A stretch of 64,000 bases of DNA from contig NZ_CP137892.1 of assembly GCF_033547155.1 (NCBI RefSeq), positions 1,302,001-1,366,000 of the forward strand, read 5' to 3'. This stretch comes from Pseudomonas benzenivorans. Its GTDB lineage: Bacteria > Pseudomonadota > Gammaproteobacteria > Pseudomonadales > Pseudomonadaceae. The notes beneath the pieces were generated by a model. It saw only the letters and a list, made by a program, of their open reading frames with translations. It was not told the DNA's origin and did no database searches. This document shows positions 35,458 through 45,496 of this stretch, piece by piece. Within the stretch, counting starts at the first letter, position 1, and each line of letters starts with the position of its first letter. The translations under genes and the position numbers were made by a program.

Positions 35458-36114
35458 TTACTCGATGTTGAGGCGATAGCCGCGCAGGCTGGCGGCCTGG
35501 CCCTTGAGGCCGGCGATGATGAAGTCGGTGACGCGCTCGAAGTAGTCGGGCAGGCCGATGGGCTCGGCCCAGTGGGCGAAGCCGCCGGAGGCGATGCGTG
35601 CCATCACGCCGCTGAAGCAGGCCTCCACGCCCCACAACAGGTGCTGACAGTCGGCATGGGGCAGGCTGCGGGCATCCAGGCAGTCCGCCAGCAGCTGGCC
35701 GAACAGCGCTTGGTAGTCATGCTCCAGGGCGAGGAACTGTTCGCGGTAGGGCATCTCCAGGCGCTCCTGAAAGGCCGGGCGGTCGCACAGCAGGCATAGC
35801 TGCACCAGCACCGGGTCGGCGAGCATCTGCGCGAAGGCCCGGCGGATCACCTGGCGCATGGCCTGGGGACCCGGCTGGGCGGCATGCAGCGCGCGCAGTT
35901 CGTCGAGATTGGCCCGCGACAGCTCCAGCACCAGCTGCGCGTATAGCGCCTCCTTGCTGGGGAAGTGCTTGTACACCGTGCCCTTGCCGATGCCGGCGCC
36001 GAGTGCCACCTCGGCGATGGTTACGCGGTCCCAGGGCTGTTCGCGAAACAGCTGGCGTGCGGCTGCGAGGATGGCGTCGTGGCGTTGCTGGAACAGGCGA
36101 TCTTGGTAGCGCAT
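35458..36114 (-). CDS. TetR-family repressor of the efflux operon
   Basis: 218 residues. The N-terminal helix-turn-helix AILAAARQLFREQPWDRVTIAEVALGAGIGKGTVYKHF is typical of TetR. The C-terminal domain is specific to this subgroup and should bind an inducer. The gene leads the efflux operon, and a 37-base palindrome directly upstream is the obvious operator, so it probably represses itself and the two pump genes until a substrate binds. Confidence 0.88.
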   Translation of the reverse strand: MRYQDRLFQQRHDAILAAARQLFREQPWDRVTIAEVALGAGIGKGTVYKHFPSKEALYAQLVLELSRANLDELRALHAAQPGPQAMRQVIRRAFAQMLADPVLVQLCLLCDRPAFQERLEMPYREQFLALEHDYQALFGQLLADCLDARSLPHADCQHLLWGVEACFSGVMARIASGGFAHWAEPIGLPDYFERVTDFIIAGLKGQAASLRGYRLNIE

Positions 36115-36131
36115 GACGGATCGTGGGTGCT

Positions 36132-36168
36132 TCGTGACCAGTGGTCATGCTATGACTGCTGGTCACGA
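36132..36168. promoter_or_regulatory. TetR operator, 37-base palindrome
   Basis: Left arm TCGTGACCAGTGGTCAT and right arm ATGACTGCTGGTCACGA are complementary at 15 of 17 positions around the spacer GCT. GTGACCA/TGGTCAC form the ends. It begins 18 bases upstream of the tetR start, on its promoter side. The length would suit two TetR dimers. Confidence 0.8.
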
Positions 36169-36257
36169 TGAGCAAGCCGGAAGTTGTAACAGCCGCAGTT
36201 CGGAGTCGGACCTTGCCAGGTGAAGCGGGGACTGCCGCCGAACAGGCCGGCAGCTGC

Positions 36258-36653
36258 TCAGGGGGACTCGCCCAGGTCGCCATAGGCGCCGGCGATCACC
36301 ACCACGTAGCCATCGGGATCGCTCAACCAGATCTCCCGGTGGTTGGCATTGCGGTTGACCTGGGGGCCTTCCAGCACGGTCGCCGCGAGTGCCTGGATGC
36401 GCTGCACGGCCCGATCGAAATGGTCGGTCTGGAACCACAGCACTACGCCATTGCCATAGGGGCGCCGTTGCGGGTCGCCGAGGTGCGGATGCTGGTGGGC
36501 GTCCCAGTGATGCAGCTGCAGGATCATTCGCCCCGCGCTGACCAGCTGTTCGTAGTCGGGGCCGCCGTGACCGCTCCGGCAGTCGAGCAGACTCTGGTAC
36601 CAGCGGCTACTGGCTTCGACGTCGCGGACAGCGAGCAGCGGTTGTGCGTGCAT
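36258..36653 (-). CDS. VOC (glyoxalase/bleomycin-resistance) family protein
   Basis: 131 residues. LLAVRDVEASSRWYQSLLDC is the first beta-alpha module and NREIWLSDPDGYVVVIAG-like sequence at the end (HREIWLSDPDGYVVV) is the second, with Glu as the likely metal ligand. AGGAGG lies 5 bases before the ATG at 36653, so I use it rather than the ATG at 36680. Metal-dependent isomerase, dioxygenase or resistance roles are all possible. It is single and lies next to metR without evident link. Confidence 0.78.
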   Translation of the reverse strand: MHAQPLLAVRDVEASSRWYQSLLDCRSGHGGPDYEQLVSAGRMILQLHHWDAHQHPHLGDPQRRPYGNGVVLWFQTDHFDRAVQRIQALAATVLEGPQVNRNANHREIWLSDPDGYVVVIAGAYGDLGESP

Positions 36654-36716
36654 GGGGGCCTCCTTGCCTGGGGTGGTCATCAGCGCTGGCCGACAGGTTC
36701 GGCGAGCGCGGGTTGT

Positions 36717-37637
36717 TCAACTGCGCGCCACGCTGACCCCTTCCAGGTTGGCGAAGGAGGTGTCCTTGGCGGTCAGCAGGAAGTCGCGCATGAAGGGCGC
36801 GTCGAGCATGTCGCTGCGGATGCCGGCATACAGGGTGGCGAACAGGCCCTTGGCACCCAAGCGCTTGGCGGTGACATAGCCGCGCGAGCTGTACTCGTGC
36901 AACGCCCAGTTGGGCAGGCCACAGACGCCGCGGCCGCTGGCCACCAGCTGCATCATCATCACCGTCAGCTCCGAGGTGCGCACCTGGGCCGGCTCGATGT
37001 CGGCCGGTTCGAGGAAACGGGTGAAGATGTCCAGGCGGTCGCGCTCCACCGGGTAGGTGATCAGGGTCTCGCCGGCCAGGTCCTCGGGCTGGACAAAGGC
37101 CTTGCTGGCCAGCGGATGCTGGTTGGCCACCGCCAGCATGGCCTCGTAGGTGAACAGCGGCACATAGGTGATGCCGGCCAGCTCCAGCGGGTCGGAGGTC
37201 ACCACCAGGTCCAGGTCGCCCCTGGCCAGGGCCGGCAGCGGGGCGAAGGAGAAGCCCGAGGCCAGGTCCAGCTCCACCTCCGGCCAGGCGTCGCGGAACT
37301 GGTCGATGGTCGGCATCAGCCACTGGAAGCAGCTGTGACACTCGATGGCCATATGCAGCCGGCCCGCCGTGCCGCCGGCCAGGCGCGCCAGGTCGCGCTC
37401 GGCACTGCGCAGCAGCGGCAGCACCGCATCGCACAGCTGCAGCAGGCGCAGGCCGGCGCTGGTGAAGCGCACCGGCTTGGTCTTGCGCACGAACAGCTGC
37501 ATGCCCAGGCGCTCCTCCAACTCCTTGAACTGGTGCGACAGTGCCGACTGGGTCAGGTGCAGGCGGTCGGCGGCGTCTACCAGGCTGTCGCTCTCGCGCA
37601 GGGCGTGCAGGGTCTTCAGGTGGCGTAGTTCGAGCAT
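36717..37637 (-). CDS. metR: MetR, LysR-type regulator of methionine synthesis
   Basis: 306 residues. LELRHLKTLHALRESDSLVDAADRLHLTQSALSHQFKELEERLG is the MetR helix-turn-helix, and the effector domain contains IECHSCFQWLMP and TVMMMQLVASGRGVCGLPNW, both diagnostic of MetR, which responds to homocysteine. It is divergent from metE, as in many proteobacteria, and a TGAG-N5-CTCA site lies in the gap. The start is the ATG at 37637 (MLELRHL); the longer frame adds non-conserved residues. Confidence 0.93.
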   Translation of the reverse strand: MLELRHLKTLHALRESDSLVDAADRLHLTQSALSHQFKELEERLGMQLFVRKTKPVRFTSAGLRLLQLCDAVLPLLRSAERDLARLAGGTAGRLHMAIECHSCFQWLMPTIDQFRDAWPEVELDLASGFSFAPLPALARGDLDLVVTSDPLELAGITYVPLFTYEAMLAVANQHPLASKAFVQPEDLAGETLITYPVERDRLDIFTRFLEPADIEPAQVRTSELTVMMMQLVASGRGVCGLPNWALHEYSSRGYVTAKRLGAKGLFATLYAGIRSDMLDAPFMRDFLLTAKDTSFANLEGVSVARS

Positions 37638-37714
37638 GGCGGTCTCGGAGTCGGGGGATGGGCGGAGCGTCATTCACCCTACATGAATAAAACTTGATAT
37701 CAAAGCGAATAGGT

Positions 37715-37727
37715 TGAGTTTGTCTCA
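37715..37727. promoter_or_regulatory. Probable MetR box upstream of metE
   Basis: TGAG-TTTGT-CTCA has the length and symmetry of the known MetR site TGAA-N5-TTCA and includes T-N11-A. A second palindrome, TTGATATCAA, lies at 37694-37703. Both lie in the metR-metE divergent region, 57-90 bases before metE. Confidence 0.55.
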
Positions 37728-37783
37728 CTATCCCGGGCTGTCGACAATGCGCGCCATCTTTTGCATCTATGGAGCGTTTCGAC

Positions 37784-40072
37784 ATGGCCTTGTCCCATTC
37801 CCTGGGTTTTCCCCGCATCGGTCGTGACCGCGAATTGAAGAAGGCCCTGGAGGCCCATTGGCGCGGCGAGCTGGACGAAGCCGGCCTGCGCGCGGTCGGT
37901 CGCGAGCTGCGCGCCGCCCATTGGCAGCTGCAGCAGGACGCCGGCCTCGAGCTGCTGCCGGTCGGCGACTTCGCCTGGTACGACCAGGTGCTCGGCCACT
38001 CGCTGATGGTCGGCGCCATCCCGCAGCGCTTCCGGCCGCAGTCCGGGCAGCCGACCCTGGACACCCTGTTCGCCATGGCTCGCGGCACCGGCCGCGACGG
38101 CTGCTGCGGCGGCCACGCCCAGGAACTGACCAAGTGGTTCGATACCAACTACCACTACCTGGTCCCGGAGTTCACGGCCGATCAACGCTTCCAGCTGAGC
38201 TGGGAGCAGCTGTTCGAGGAGGTCGAGGAGGCCCACGCCCTGGGCCACAGGGTCAAGCCGGTGCTGCTCGGGCCGCTGACCTACCTGTGGCTGGGCAAGG
38301 TCAAGGGCCAGGCCTTCGACCGCCTCGAGCTGCTCGAGCGGCTGCTGCCGGTTTACGGCGAGATCCTCGGGCGCCTGGCCGCCCTGGGCGTGGAGTGGGT
38401 GCAGATCGACGAGCCGATCCTCGGTCTGGACCTGCCCCAGGACTGGAAGAACGCCTTCGAGCGCGCCTACCACCTGCTGCAGCATGCGCCGTTGAAGAAG
38501 CTGGTGGCCTGCTACTTCGGCGGCCTGGAGGACAACCTCGGCCTGGCCGTGGGGCTGCCGGTGGACGGCCTGCACGTGGACCTGGTGCGTGCGCCGGAGC
38601 AGCTGGCGCTGCTGGTCGATCGCCTGCCGGCCTACAAGGTGCTGTCGCTCGGCGTGGTCAACGGCCGCAACGTCTGGCGTTGCGACCTGGAGCGGGCGCT
38701 GACCCAGCTGCGCCAGGCCGAGGAGCGCTTCGCCGACAACCTGTGGGTGGCGCCGTCCTGCTCGCTGCTGCACAGCCCGGTGGACCTGGCCCGGGAGACG
38801 CAGCTGGACGCCGAGCTGCAGAGCTGGCTGGCCTTCGCCGTGCAGAAGTGCGAGGAGGTCGCCATCCTCGCCCGCGGCCTGAACCAGCCGGATGACGCCG
38901 GGGTGCGGGCCGCCCTGAGCGACAGCCGCGCGGTGCAAGTCAGCCGCGCCGGCTCGAAGCGCATCCACAACGAGGCGGTGCAGGCGCGCCTGGATGCCAT
39001 AGTCCCGGCCGACAGCCAGCGTGCCTCGCCTTTCGCCGAGCGCATCCTGCGGCAGCGCGCGCGCCTGCAACTGCCGGCCCTGCCGACCACCACCATCGGC
39101 TCCTTCCCGCAGACCGCGGCGATCCGCCTGGCGCGCCAGGCCTTCAAGGCCGGTAAGCTGTCCGCCGCCGAGTACACCGAGGCCATGCACAGCGAGATCC
39201 GCCATGCGGTCGAGGTGCAGGAGAACCTCGGCCTGGACGTGCTGGTGCACGGCGAGGCCGAGCGCAACGACATGGTCGAGTACTTCGCCGAGCAGCTCGA
39301 CGGCTACGCCTTCACCCGTTTCGGCTGGGTGCAGAGTTACGGTTCGCGCTGCGTCAAACCGGCGCTGATCGTCGGTGACCTCAGCCGCCCGCGGCCGATG
39401 ACGGTGGACTGGATCGCCTATGCCCAGGGCCTGACCGACAAGGTGATGAAGGGCATGCTGACCGGGCCGGTGACCATGCTGATGTGGTCCTTTGCGCGCG
39501 AGGACATTTCCCGCGAGCAGCAGGCCCGCCAGCTGGCTCTGGCCATCCGCGACGAGGTGCAGGACCTGGAGGCGGCGGGCATCAAGATAGTGCAGATCGA
39601 CGAGGCGGCGTTCCGCGAGGGCCTGCCGTTGCGCCGGGCGCAGTGGGCGGCGTACCTGGAGTGGGCCACCGAGGCCTTCCGCCTGTGCGCCTCGGGCGTG
39701 CGGGACGAGACGCAGATCCACACCCATATGTGCTACAGCGAGTTCAACGACGTGATCGGCGCCATCGCCGCCATGGACGCCGATGTCATCACCATCGAGA
39801 CCTCGCGCTCGGACATGGAGCTGCTCGAGGCGTTCGAGGACTTTGCCTACCCCAACGAGATCGGCCCGGGGGTCTACGACATCCACTCGCCACGGGTGCC
39901 GGAGGTGGCGCAGATGGCTGCGCTGCTGCGCAAGGCGGCCCGGCGCATTCCCGTCGAGCGCCTGTGGGTCAACCCGGACTGCGGCCTGAAGACCCGCGCC
40001 TGGGCGGAGACCGAGGCGGCGCTGGTCAACATGGTCGCCGCCGCACGGCAATTGCGCAGCGAGCTGGCCTGA
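37784..40072 (+). CDS. metE: Cobalamin-independent methionine synthase MetE
   Basis: 762 residues, full length. It transfers a methyl group from 5-methyltetrahydropteroyl-triglutamate to homocysteine. The N-terminus [20 protein letters not shown] and the catalytic C-terminal barrel are both present. The zinc ligands fall in THMCYSEF (His, Cys), in the Glu of [14 protein letters not shown] and in the Cys of NPDCGLKTR. The ATG at 37784 has GGAG 9 bases upstream; the ATG at 37769 would lie within that region and lacks its own. It is divergent from metR, its expected activator. Possession of MetE permits methionine synthesis without vitamin B12. Confidence 0.95.
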   Translation: MALSHSLGFPRIGRDRELKKALEAHWRGELDEAGLRAVGRELRAAHWQLQQDAGLELLPVGDFAWYDQVLGHSLMVGAIPQRFRPQSGQPTLDTLFAMARGTGRDGCCGGHAQELTKWFDTNYHYLVPEFTADQRFQLSWEQLFEEVEEAHALGHRVKPVLLGPLTYLWLGKVKGQAFDRLELLERLLPVYGEILGRLAALGVEWVQIDEPILGLDLPQDWKNAFERAYHLLQHAPLKKLVACYFGGLEDNLGLAVGLPVDGLHVDLVRAPEQLALLVDRLPAYKVLSLGVVNGRNVWRCDLERALTQLRQAEERFADNLWVAPSCSLLHSPVDLARETQLDAELQSWLAFAVQKCEEVAILARGLNQPDDAGVRAALSDSRAVQVSRAGSKRIHNEAVQARLDAIVPADSQRASPFAERILRQRARLQLPALPTTTIGSFPQTAAIRLARQAFKAGKLSAAEYTEAMHSEIRHAVEVQENLGLDVLVHGEAERNDMVEYFAEQLDGYAFTRFGWVQSYGSRCVKPALIVGDLSRPRPMTVDWIAYAQGLTDKVMKGMLTGPVTMLMWSFAREDISREQQARQLALAIRDEVQDLEAAGIKIVQIDEAAFREGLPLRRAQWAAYLEWATEAFRLCASGVRDETQIHTHMCYSEFNDVIGAIAAMDADVITIETSRSDMELLEAFEDFAYPNEIGPGVYDIHSPRVPEVAQMAALLRKAARRIPVERLWVNPDCGLKTRAWAETEAALVNMVAAARQLRSELA

Positions 40073-40092
40073 GGCGAACCGGAGCAGCCAGT

Positions 40093-40118
40093 CGCAGGCG
40101 ACCCCAGGGTCGCCTGCG
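40093..40118. terminator. Hairpin between convergent metE and lysR
   Basis: CGCAGGCGACCC and GGGTCGCCTGCG form a perfect 12-base stem with a 2-base loop (4 when opened). No T-run follows, so it is a probable but unusual bidirectional terminator between convergent genes. Confidence 0.5.
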
Positions 40119-40173
40119 GCGTATCTGGGCACGCCATCGCCCGTCGTGCGCCGCGGGCTCGACTGCGCGCGGG

Positions 40174-41088
40174 TCAGGGGTGGGGTGGGGTGCGCGAACA
40201 GGTCGCGAGGTCCTCGAGGAAGGCCTGGAGAATCGGCGGCGGGGCCACGCCGCGCCGGCTGATCAGGTCGAATGGCGACATCAGCTGCAGTTGCGGCGCC
40301 GCCAGTTGGCGCATTTCGCCGTTCTTGACCCAGGGTGCGGCGAAATGCACGGGCAGGAAGCCCAGGTACGCCCCGGAGATGATCAGGATGGCCAGCGCCT
40401 CGATGTTGTCCACCGTCGCCGCCGCCTTGCTCACCCCCAGCTGTTCCAGGTCGTACTGCTGCATGTAGCCCCGGGCGACCAGGCGGCTGGCGGCCACTTC
40501 CTTGAGCAGTTCGGCCCCCTTGGCCTGGCTGCCATGGAGCGGGTGGCGGCGGCCGCAATACAGCGCCAGGGCTTCCTGATACAGCGCCGAGTAGGACAGG
40601 CCGGGCACGTGGATGGGGAAATGGCCGACGGCCAGGTGCAGGCGGCCGTCGAGCACGCGTTCTTCCAGTTCTGCGGGAGCGCCGACATAGACGTTGAGGT
40701 GGACGTCGTGTCCCCTGGAGACGAACCGCTGGGTGGCGCGCGGTATCGGTGAGTCGGGGTCGGTGATGGTGCTGTCGATGATGCCCAGGTTGAGCTGACC
40801 GCTGATCTGCTGTTTGAGCACGTCGGCATCCAGGCAGAAGTTCTCCACCGCCGCGAGCAGGCGCAGCGTCGCTTCGTGGATCGCCATGCCTTGCTCGGTC
40901 AGCTGGAAACCGCTGCGGCCGCGTTGGCACAGCTTGACCCCGAGCCGGGTTTCCAGGTGGGCCATCTGCTCGCTGATGGTCGACTGGCCGGCATTCAGCG
41001 CCGCCTGGGCGGCGGAAAACCCCCCGCATTTGACGATGGTGGCGAAGACCCTGAGCAGTTTCAGGTCGACATCGTGCAGTTGAATCAC
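40174..41088 (-). CDS. LysR-family regulator of the ureohydrolase cluster
   Basis: 304 residues. LKLLRVFATIVKCGGFSAAQAALNAGQSTISEQMAHLETRLG is the DNA-binding part; the remainder is the effector domain. The start is a GTG at 41088 with GGAGG 8 bases upstream; continuing farther gives non-conserved sequence. It is divergent from the ureohydrolase gene, with a perfect ACATCGG-N5-CCGATGT dyad in the gap. Its job is most likely substrate-induced activation of the downstream catabolic operon. Confidence 0.87.
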   Translation of the reverse strand: MIQLHDVDLKLLRVFATIVKCGGFSAAQAALNAGQSTISEQMAHLETRLGVKLCQRGRSGFQLTEQGMAIHEATLRLLAAVENFCLDADVLKQQISGQLNLGIIDSTITDPDSPIPRATQRFVSRGHDVHLNVYVGAPAELEERVLDGRLHLAVGHFPIHVPGLSYSALYQEALALYCGRRHPLHGSQAKGAELLKEVAASRLVARGYMQQYDLEQLGVSKAAATVDNIEALAILIISGAYLGFLPVHFAAPWVKNGEMRQLAAPQLQLMSPFDLISRRGVAPPPILQAFLEDLATCSRTPPHP

Positions 41089-41110
41089 GCGAGTCTCCTC
41101 CCTTGGCGAT

Positions 41111-41129
41111 ACATCGGAACTACCGATGT
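41111..41129. promoter_or_regulatory. LysR-type operator before the ureohydrolase operon
   Basis: ACATCGG, spacer AACTA, CCGATGT: perfect seven-base arms containing T-N11-A (T41114 to A41126). It lies 23 bases upstream of the lysR start and about 118 before the ureohydrolase gene. Confidence 0.7.
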
Positions 41130-41246
41130 GAATATCTGATGCCCAGTATTTTTCCCATGCAAGGCCGGGCCCATAGTCACTGCAACGGCGAGCGCTGACA
41201 AGGTTCGCCCTCCGTCGAGAACAACAAGAGTTGGAGATGCCTGCAG

Positions 41247-42233
41247 ATGTCGAACAACAGTTACGAATCCGGCCGCTTGAACCTGCCATTCGTGGGCCAT
41301 TGCACCTTCGCCAAGTCCCCGGTGTGCACCGACTGGGATGCGCTGGACGCCGATGTGGCGATCCTCGGCGCGCCCAACGACATGGGCACCCAGTGGCGCT
41401 CCGGCGCACGCTTCGGGCCGCGCGGCATTCGCGAGGCCTCGACCCTGTTCTCCTTCGGCCACGCCGGCGCCTACGACCATGAAGACGACGTCATGTACCT
41501 GACCGCCGAGGACGTGCGCATGGTCGACGTCGGCGACGCCGACATCGTCCACACCGATATGGCCGCCAGCAACGCCAACACCGAGTACGCCGTGCGCAAG
41601 ATCCTCGAGGCCGGCGCCATGCCGGTGGTGCTGGGCGGCGATCACTCGGTGCATGCCCCGGTGATCAAGGCCTTCGAAGGCCGCGGCCCCATCCATATCC
41701 TGCATATCGATGCGCACCTGGACTTCGTCGACGAGCGCCATGGCGTGCGCTACGGCCACGGCAGCCCGTTGCGCCGCGCCTCGGAGATGAACCACATCGT
41801 CGGCATGACCCAGCTGGGCATCCGTAACGTGTCCTCCTCCAATCGCAACGACTACGACGCGGCGCGTAGCGCCGGCTCGCAGATCCTCTCGGTGCGCGAC
41901 GTGCGTCGCCTCGGCGCCCGGGGCGTGCTGGAGTTGATCCCCAGCGGCGTGCCCTACTACATCACCATCGACATCGACGGCTTCGATCCGTCCATCGCCC
42001 CGGGCACCGGCACTCCCAGTCACGGCGGCTTCCTCTACTACGAGGTGCTCGAGATCATCCAGCTGCTGGCCCAGCGCAGCCGCGGCAACATAGTCGGCAT
42101 GGACCTGGTGGAGGTGGCGCCGGCCTACGACCCCACCGGCATGACCTCGATCCTCGCCGCCCAGCTGCTGCTCAACAGCATCGGCTTCATCTTCCACGCG
42201 CGCGCCCAGGCCCGCACCGCCCAGGAGGCATGA
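41247..42233 (+). CDS. Ureohydrolase (agmatinase/guanidinobutyrase family)
   Basis: 328 residues. All metal ligands of the two-manganese ureohydrolase site are present: H133 in GGDHS, D155/H157/D159 in HIDAHLD, and D242/D244 in TIDIDGFDPSIAPGTGTP. The enzyme should split a guanidino compound into an amine and urea. In Pseudomonas the family includes guanidinobutyrase and guanidinopropionase; aldehyde and alcohol dehydrogenases downstream favour an omega-guanidino acid, but agmatine cannot be excluded. AACAACAA at 41220-41227 fits the Hfq/Crc pattern. The stop is followed by the next gene within 2 bases. Confidence 0.85.
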   Translation: MSNNSYESGRLNLPFVGHCTFAKSPVCTDWDALDADVAILGAPNDMGTQWRSGARFGPRGIREASTLFSFGHAGAYDHEDDVMYLTAEDVRMVDVGDADIVHTDMAASNANTEYAVRKILEAGAMPVVLGGDHSVHAPVIKAFEGRGPIHILHIDAHLDFVDERHGVRYGHGSPLRRASEMNHIVGMTQLGIRNVSSSNRNDYDAARSAGSQILSVRDVRRLGARGVLELIPSGVPYYITIDIDGFDPSIAPGTGTPSHGGFLYYEVLEIIQLLAQRSRGNIVGMDLVEVAPAYDPTGMTSILAAQLLLNSIGFIFHARAQARTAQEA

Positions 42234-42235
42234 CC

Positions 42236-43744
42236 ATGGACAGCATCGTCAAACAGTACCTGCAGCAGTTCGGCATAAGCGAAGCCACCCAGCAGTTCCT
42301 GGGCAAGCCCCAGAAGATGTTTATCGGCGGCGCCTGGGTCGAGGCCAGCGATGGCGGCAGCGCCGAGGTCATCGAGCCCTCGACCGAGGGGCTGCTGACC
42401 CGCATCCCCATGGGCACCAGCGAGGATCTGGACCGCGCCGTGGCGGCCGCCCGTGCGCAGTTCGACGGCGGCGCCTGGAGCCAACTCAAGCCGCTGGAGC
42501 GCGAGCGCCTGTTGCACCGCCTGGCCGATTTGATCGAGCAGAACGCCGTCGAACTGGCCGAGATCGAGTCGATCGACATGGGCAAGTCCGCCGCCCAGGC
42601 CCGCGACGTGGATATCCAGGGCACCATCGATACCTTCCGCTATTTCGCCGGCTGGGCCACCAAGCTGCACGGGCGCACCGTCGAGCCTTCGCTGCCGGGC
42701 AACTACCTGGCCTATACGCGCAAGGAGGCGGTGGGCGTGGTCGGTGTCATAGTGCCGTGGAACTTCCCGCTGCAGACCATGGCCTGGAAGCTCGGCGCGG
42801 CCCTGGCCACCGGCTGCACCCTGGTGGTCAAGCCGGCCGAGCTGACCTCGCTGTCGGCGCTGCGCTTCGCCGAACTGGTGCAGCAGGCGGGCATCCCCGA
42901 CGGCGTGGTCAACATCGTCAGCGGGCGCGGTAGCCTGGTTGGCGCGGCGATGGCCAGTCATCCGGGCATCGACAAACTCAGCTTCACCGGATCGACGCCG
43001 GTCGGCTGCACGGTCGGCAAGTCGGCCATCGATCAGATGAAACGCCTGACCCTGGAGCTGGGCGGAAAATCTGCAGTCATAGTACTGGACGATGCCGACA
43101 TCCCGGCCGCCGCCCAGGCGGTGGCCAACGGGGTGTTCTTCAACTCCGGCCAGGTGTGCGACGCCGGCACCCGCGCCTATATCCACCGCAGCATCTACGA
43201 GCAGTTCCTCGCCGAGCTGATCGCCTACACCCGCACCCTGAAGATCGCCCCGGGGCTGGATCCGGACTGCTTTATCGGCCCGCTGGTATCCAGGCAGCAG
43301 CAGCAGCGGGTGCTCGACTACATCGAGGTCGGCAAGGGCGAGGGCGCCGAGCTGATATACGGCGGCGAACCCGTCGCGGGCCCTGGCTACTTCGTGCAGC
43401 CGGCCATCTTCGCCCATTGCCGCAACGACATGCGCATCGTCCAGGAGGAGATCTTCGGCCCGGTGCTGGTCACCGCGCCGTTCGACGACGATGAGGAGGC
43501 GTTGCGCCTGGCCAACGATTCGCCCTTTGGCCTGGCCGCGGCGCTCTACTCCAACGACCTGGGCCGGGTGCACGGCCTGATTCCGCGGCTGCGCGCCGGC
43601 TCAGTGTACGTCAACGCCCACAGCACCATCGACCCGGCCATGCCGTTTGGCGGCTACAAGCAGTCCGGTTTCGGCAAGGACCTGGGCGCCGAGCAACTCG
43701 AGCACCTGTTGGAGACCAAGGCGGTGTGGATCACCCTGCCATGA
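42236..43744 (+). CDS. Aldehyde dehydrogenase of the guanidino module
   Basis: 502 residues. VPWNFPLQTM, LELGGKSAV and the catalytic Cys in NSGQVCDAG are the family motifs; EEIFGPVL follows. AGGAGG lies 7 bases before the ATG at 42236 but only 1 base before an ATG at 42230, so I use 42236. It is coupled to the ureohydrolase gene. By context it oxidises an omega-guanidino aldehyde, such as 4-guanidinobutyraldehyde, to the acid cut by the ureohydrolase. This is inference; a betaine-aldehyde-like role would fit the BetA-like partner alternatively. Confidence 0.87.
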   Translation: MDSIVKQYLQQFGISEATQQFLGKPQKMFIGGAWVEASDGGSAEVIEPSTEGLLTRIPMGTSEDLDRAVAAARAQFDGGAWSQLKPLERERLLHRLADLIEQNAVELAEIESIDMGKSAAQARDVDIQGTIDTFRYFAGWATKLHGRTVEPSLPGNYLAYTRKEAVGVVGVIVPWNFPLQTMAWKLGAALATGCTLVVKPAELTSLSALRFAELVQQAGIPDGVVNIVSGRGSLVGAAMASHPGIDKLSFTGSTPVGCTVGKSAIDQMKRLTLELGGKSAVIVLDDADIPAAAQAVANGVFFNSGQVCDAGTRAYIHRSIYEQFLAELIAYTRTLKIAPGLDPDCFIGPLVSRQQQQRVLDYIEVGKGEGAELIYGGEPVAGPGYFVQPAIFAHCRNDMRIVQEEIFGPVLVTAPFDDDEEALRLANDSPFGLAAALYSNDLGRVHGLIPRLRAGSVYVNAHSTIDPAMPFGGYKQSGFGKDLGAEQLEHLLETKAVWITLP

Positions 43745-43837
43745 ACTGAGGAAGCAACAGACCACCGGCATGACGCCAGGCGTCATGCCGGGAACATCGG
43801 GTAGCCAATAACAAGAGCCATACGAGGTTATGTCCAG

Positions 43838-44011
43838 ATGAACAGTCAAGCCGAAAGCCTGCGTGCGCAGGACCTGGAACGACGCATCCGCGTCTACGAG
43901 GAGATGGAACAAGCCAAGCACTGGCCGGGGGCGCTGAACGCCACCGACTACCTGGCAATCACCCTGATGACGCTGGTGCTGGTGGCCGGCTTCTACCTCT
44001 GGGGGTATTGA
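43838..44011 (+). CDS. 57-residue single-span membrane protein before the NCS1 permease
   Basis: ATG at 43838 to TGA at 44011. The N-terminal half is charged (RAQDLERRIRVYEEMEQAKH), and the C-terminal half is one hydrophobic helix (DYLAITLMTLVLVAGFYLWG). ACGAGG precedes it, and AATAACAA (43807-43814) fits the Hfq/Crc pattern. It ends 3 bases before the permease start, so translational coupling is almost certain. The arrangement suggests a small subunit or stabiliser of the transporter. Not a family I recognise by name. Confidence 0.75.
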   Translation: MNSQAESLRAQDLERRIRVYEEMEQAKHWPGALNATDYLAITLMTLVLVAGFYLWGY

Positions 44012-44014
44012 GCC

Positions 44015-45496
44015 ATGGCCACGTCCAAGTCAGTCGATATCGGTCTCGAAGCCCAGCGCGGCGATACGCCGCTGCTGCCCACGGAACGCATGTGGGGCTT
44101 CTGGGAATTCAGCTACGCCAACTCGGCCCTGGCCATCGCCACCTGGGCCTTCCTCATCGGCGGCGCCACGGCGCTGTTCGTCGGCGTGCGCGAGGGCATC
44201 GCCGCCATCGTCATCGGCAACATCATCGGCGTGCTGCTGGCGACCTTCGCCACCTGCGTGCCCTGCGGCAAGTACGGCACCGAGCAGTTCACCTTCCTGC
44301 GCAGCATGTTCGGCAGCAACGGCAGCCGCCTGGTTTACGTGCTGGCGGTGGTGTTCCTGACCATGGGCTGGCTGGCGGTGCTGGGGCTGATGTTCGGCCG
44401 CTCCATCGACGGCCTGAGCGCCCTGTTGGGCGAACACGAGGCGCAGCCCACGGGCCTGCTGGTGCTGCTGTCGGGCTTCTTCGCCATCGCCCTGGCCGGC
44501 TTCGTGGTAGCCAAGGGGCCCACCTCGATCAAGTGGTTCAACACCCTGGTGGCCCCGGCCCTGGTGCTGATCATGGGCGCGATGCTCTACCTGATCCTCA
44601 GCGAGCGCAGCGTCGCCGAGCTGCTGGCGCTGCCGGCGCTGGATGCGCCGTTTGCCGACAAGCGGGTCAACTTCATGATCGCGGTGGAGGTGAACATGGC
44701 CGCGGGCCTGTCCTGGTGGCCCTATATCGGCAACCTGGCGCGCCTGAGCAAGAACCAGCGCACCGCCTTCTGGCCGAACATCATCGGCATCTTCGGCGCC
44801 GCGGTGCTCGGCGAGGTGGTCGGCCTGCTGGCGTCCGCCGCCCTGGGCGACAGCGACCCGACGGTGTGGATGACCCATATTGGCGGCCTGGTGTTCGGCG
44901 TCGTCGCCCTGGGCTTCATCGCCTTCGCCAACGTCACCAGCATGATCAACATCCTCTACACCTCGATAGTCGGCCTGCGCCAGCTGGCCGGGCAGAAGTT
45001 CCGCGAGATGAGCTGGGCGCTGCTGGTGGTGCTGTTCTGCGTGGCGCCGGCGGTCATCGTGTTCGTCGCCCCGGGTATCTACGACGGCTTCTTCATCTTC
45101 CTGGTGTGGACCTCGGCGCTGAACAGCGCGCTGGCCGGCATCGGCATCGCCGATTACTACTGCCTGCGCCGGCAGCGGATGAACCTGCGCCACCTCTATG
45201 GCCCCGAGGCGCGGTCGGCCTACCACTACTGGAACGGCTTCAACCCCATCGCGCTGCTGGCGCTGGCAGTCGGCTTCGTTTCCTACGTGCTGCTGTTCAA
45301 CCCGCAGACCCTGGCCAACACCACGCTGTTCAGCTTCGTCTCCGCCTCGCTGCCGTCCTGCGTGCTGGCCGGCCTGGTGCACTACGGGCTGACCCGAACC
45401 TTCGCTACGCGGCTGGGCTGGGGCGCCTACGCGCCGGGCCACGGCAGCCGCAACAACCCCCTGAATCTCGAAGCACAGGGCCTGAGCCATGACTAA
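44015..45496 (+). CDS. NCS1-type (cytosine/purine) permease
   Basis: 493 residues, about twelve helices. [24 protein letters not shown] and the helix with [23 protein letters not shown] are typical of nucleobase:cation symporter-1 carriers. These import cytosine, allantoin, hydantoins and related nitrogen compounds; a guanidino substrate is consistent with the neighbours. Its last 8 bases overlap the GMC gene start. It probably imports the compound processed by this operon. Confidence 0.85.
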   Translation: MATSKSVDIGLEAQRGDTPLLPTERMWGFWEFSYANSALAIATWAFLIGGATALFVGVREGIAAIVIGNIIGVLLATFATCVPCGKYGTEQFTFLRSMFGSNGSRLVYVLAVVFLTMGWLAVLGLMFGRSIDGLSALLGEHEAQPTGLLVLLSGFFAIALAGFVVAKGPTSIKWFNTLVAPALVLIMGAMLYLILSERSVAELLALPALDAPFADKRVNFMIAVEVNMAAGLSWWPYIGNLARLSKNQRTAFWPNIIGIFGAAVLGEVVGLLASAALGDSDPTVWMTHIGGLVFGVVALGFIAFANVTSMINILYTSIVGLRQLAGQKFREMSWALLVVLFCVAPAVIVFVAPGIYDGFFIFLVWTSALNSALAGIGIADYYCLRRQRMNLRHLYGPEARSAYHYWNGFNPIALLALAVGFVSYVLLFNPQTLANTTLFSFVSASLPSCVLAGLVHYGLTRTFATRLGWGAYAPGHGSRNNPLNLEAQGLSHD

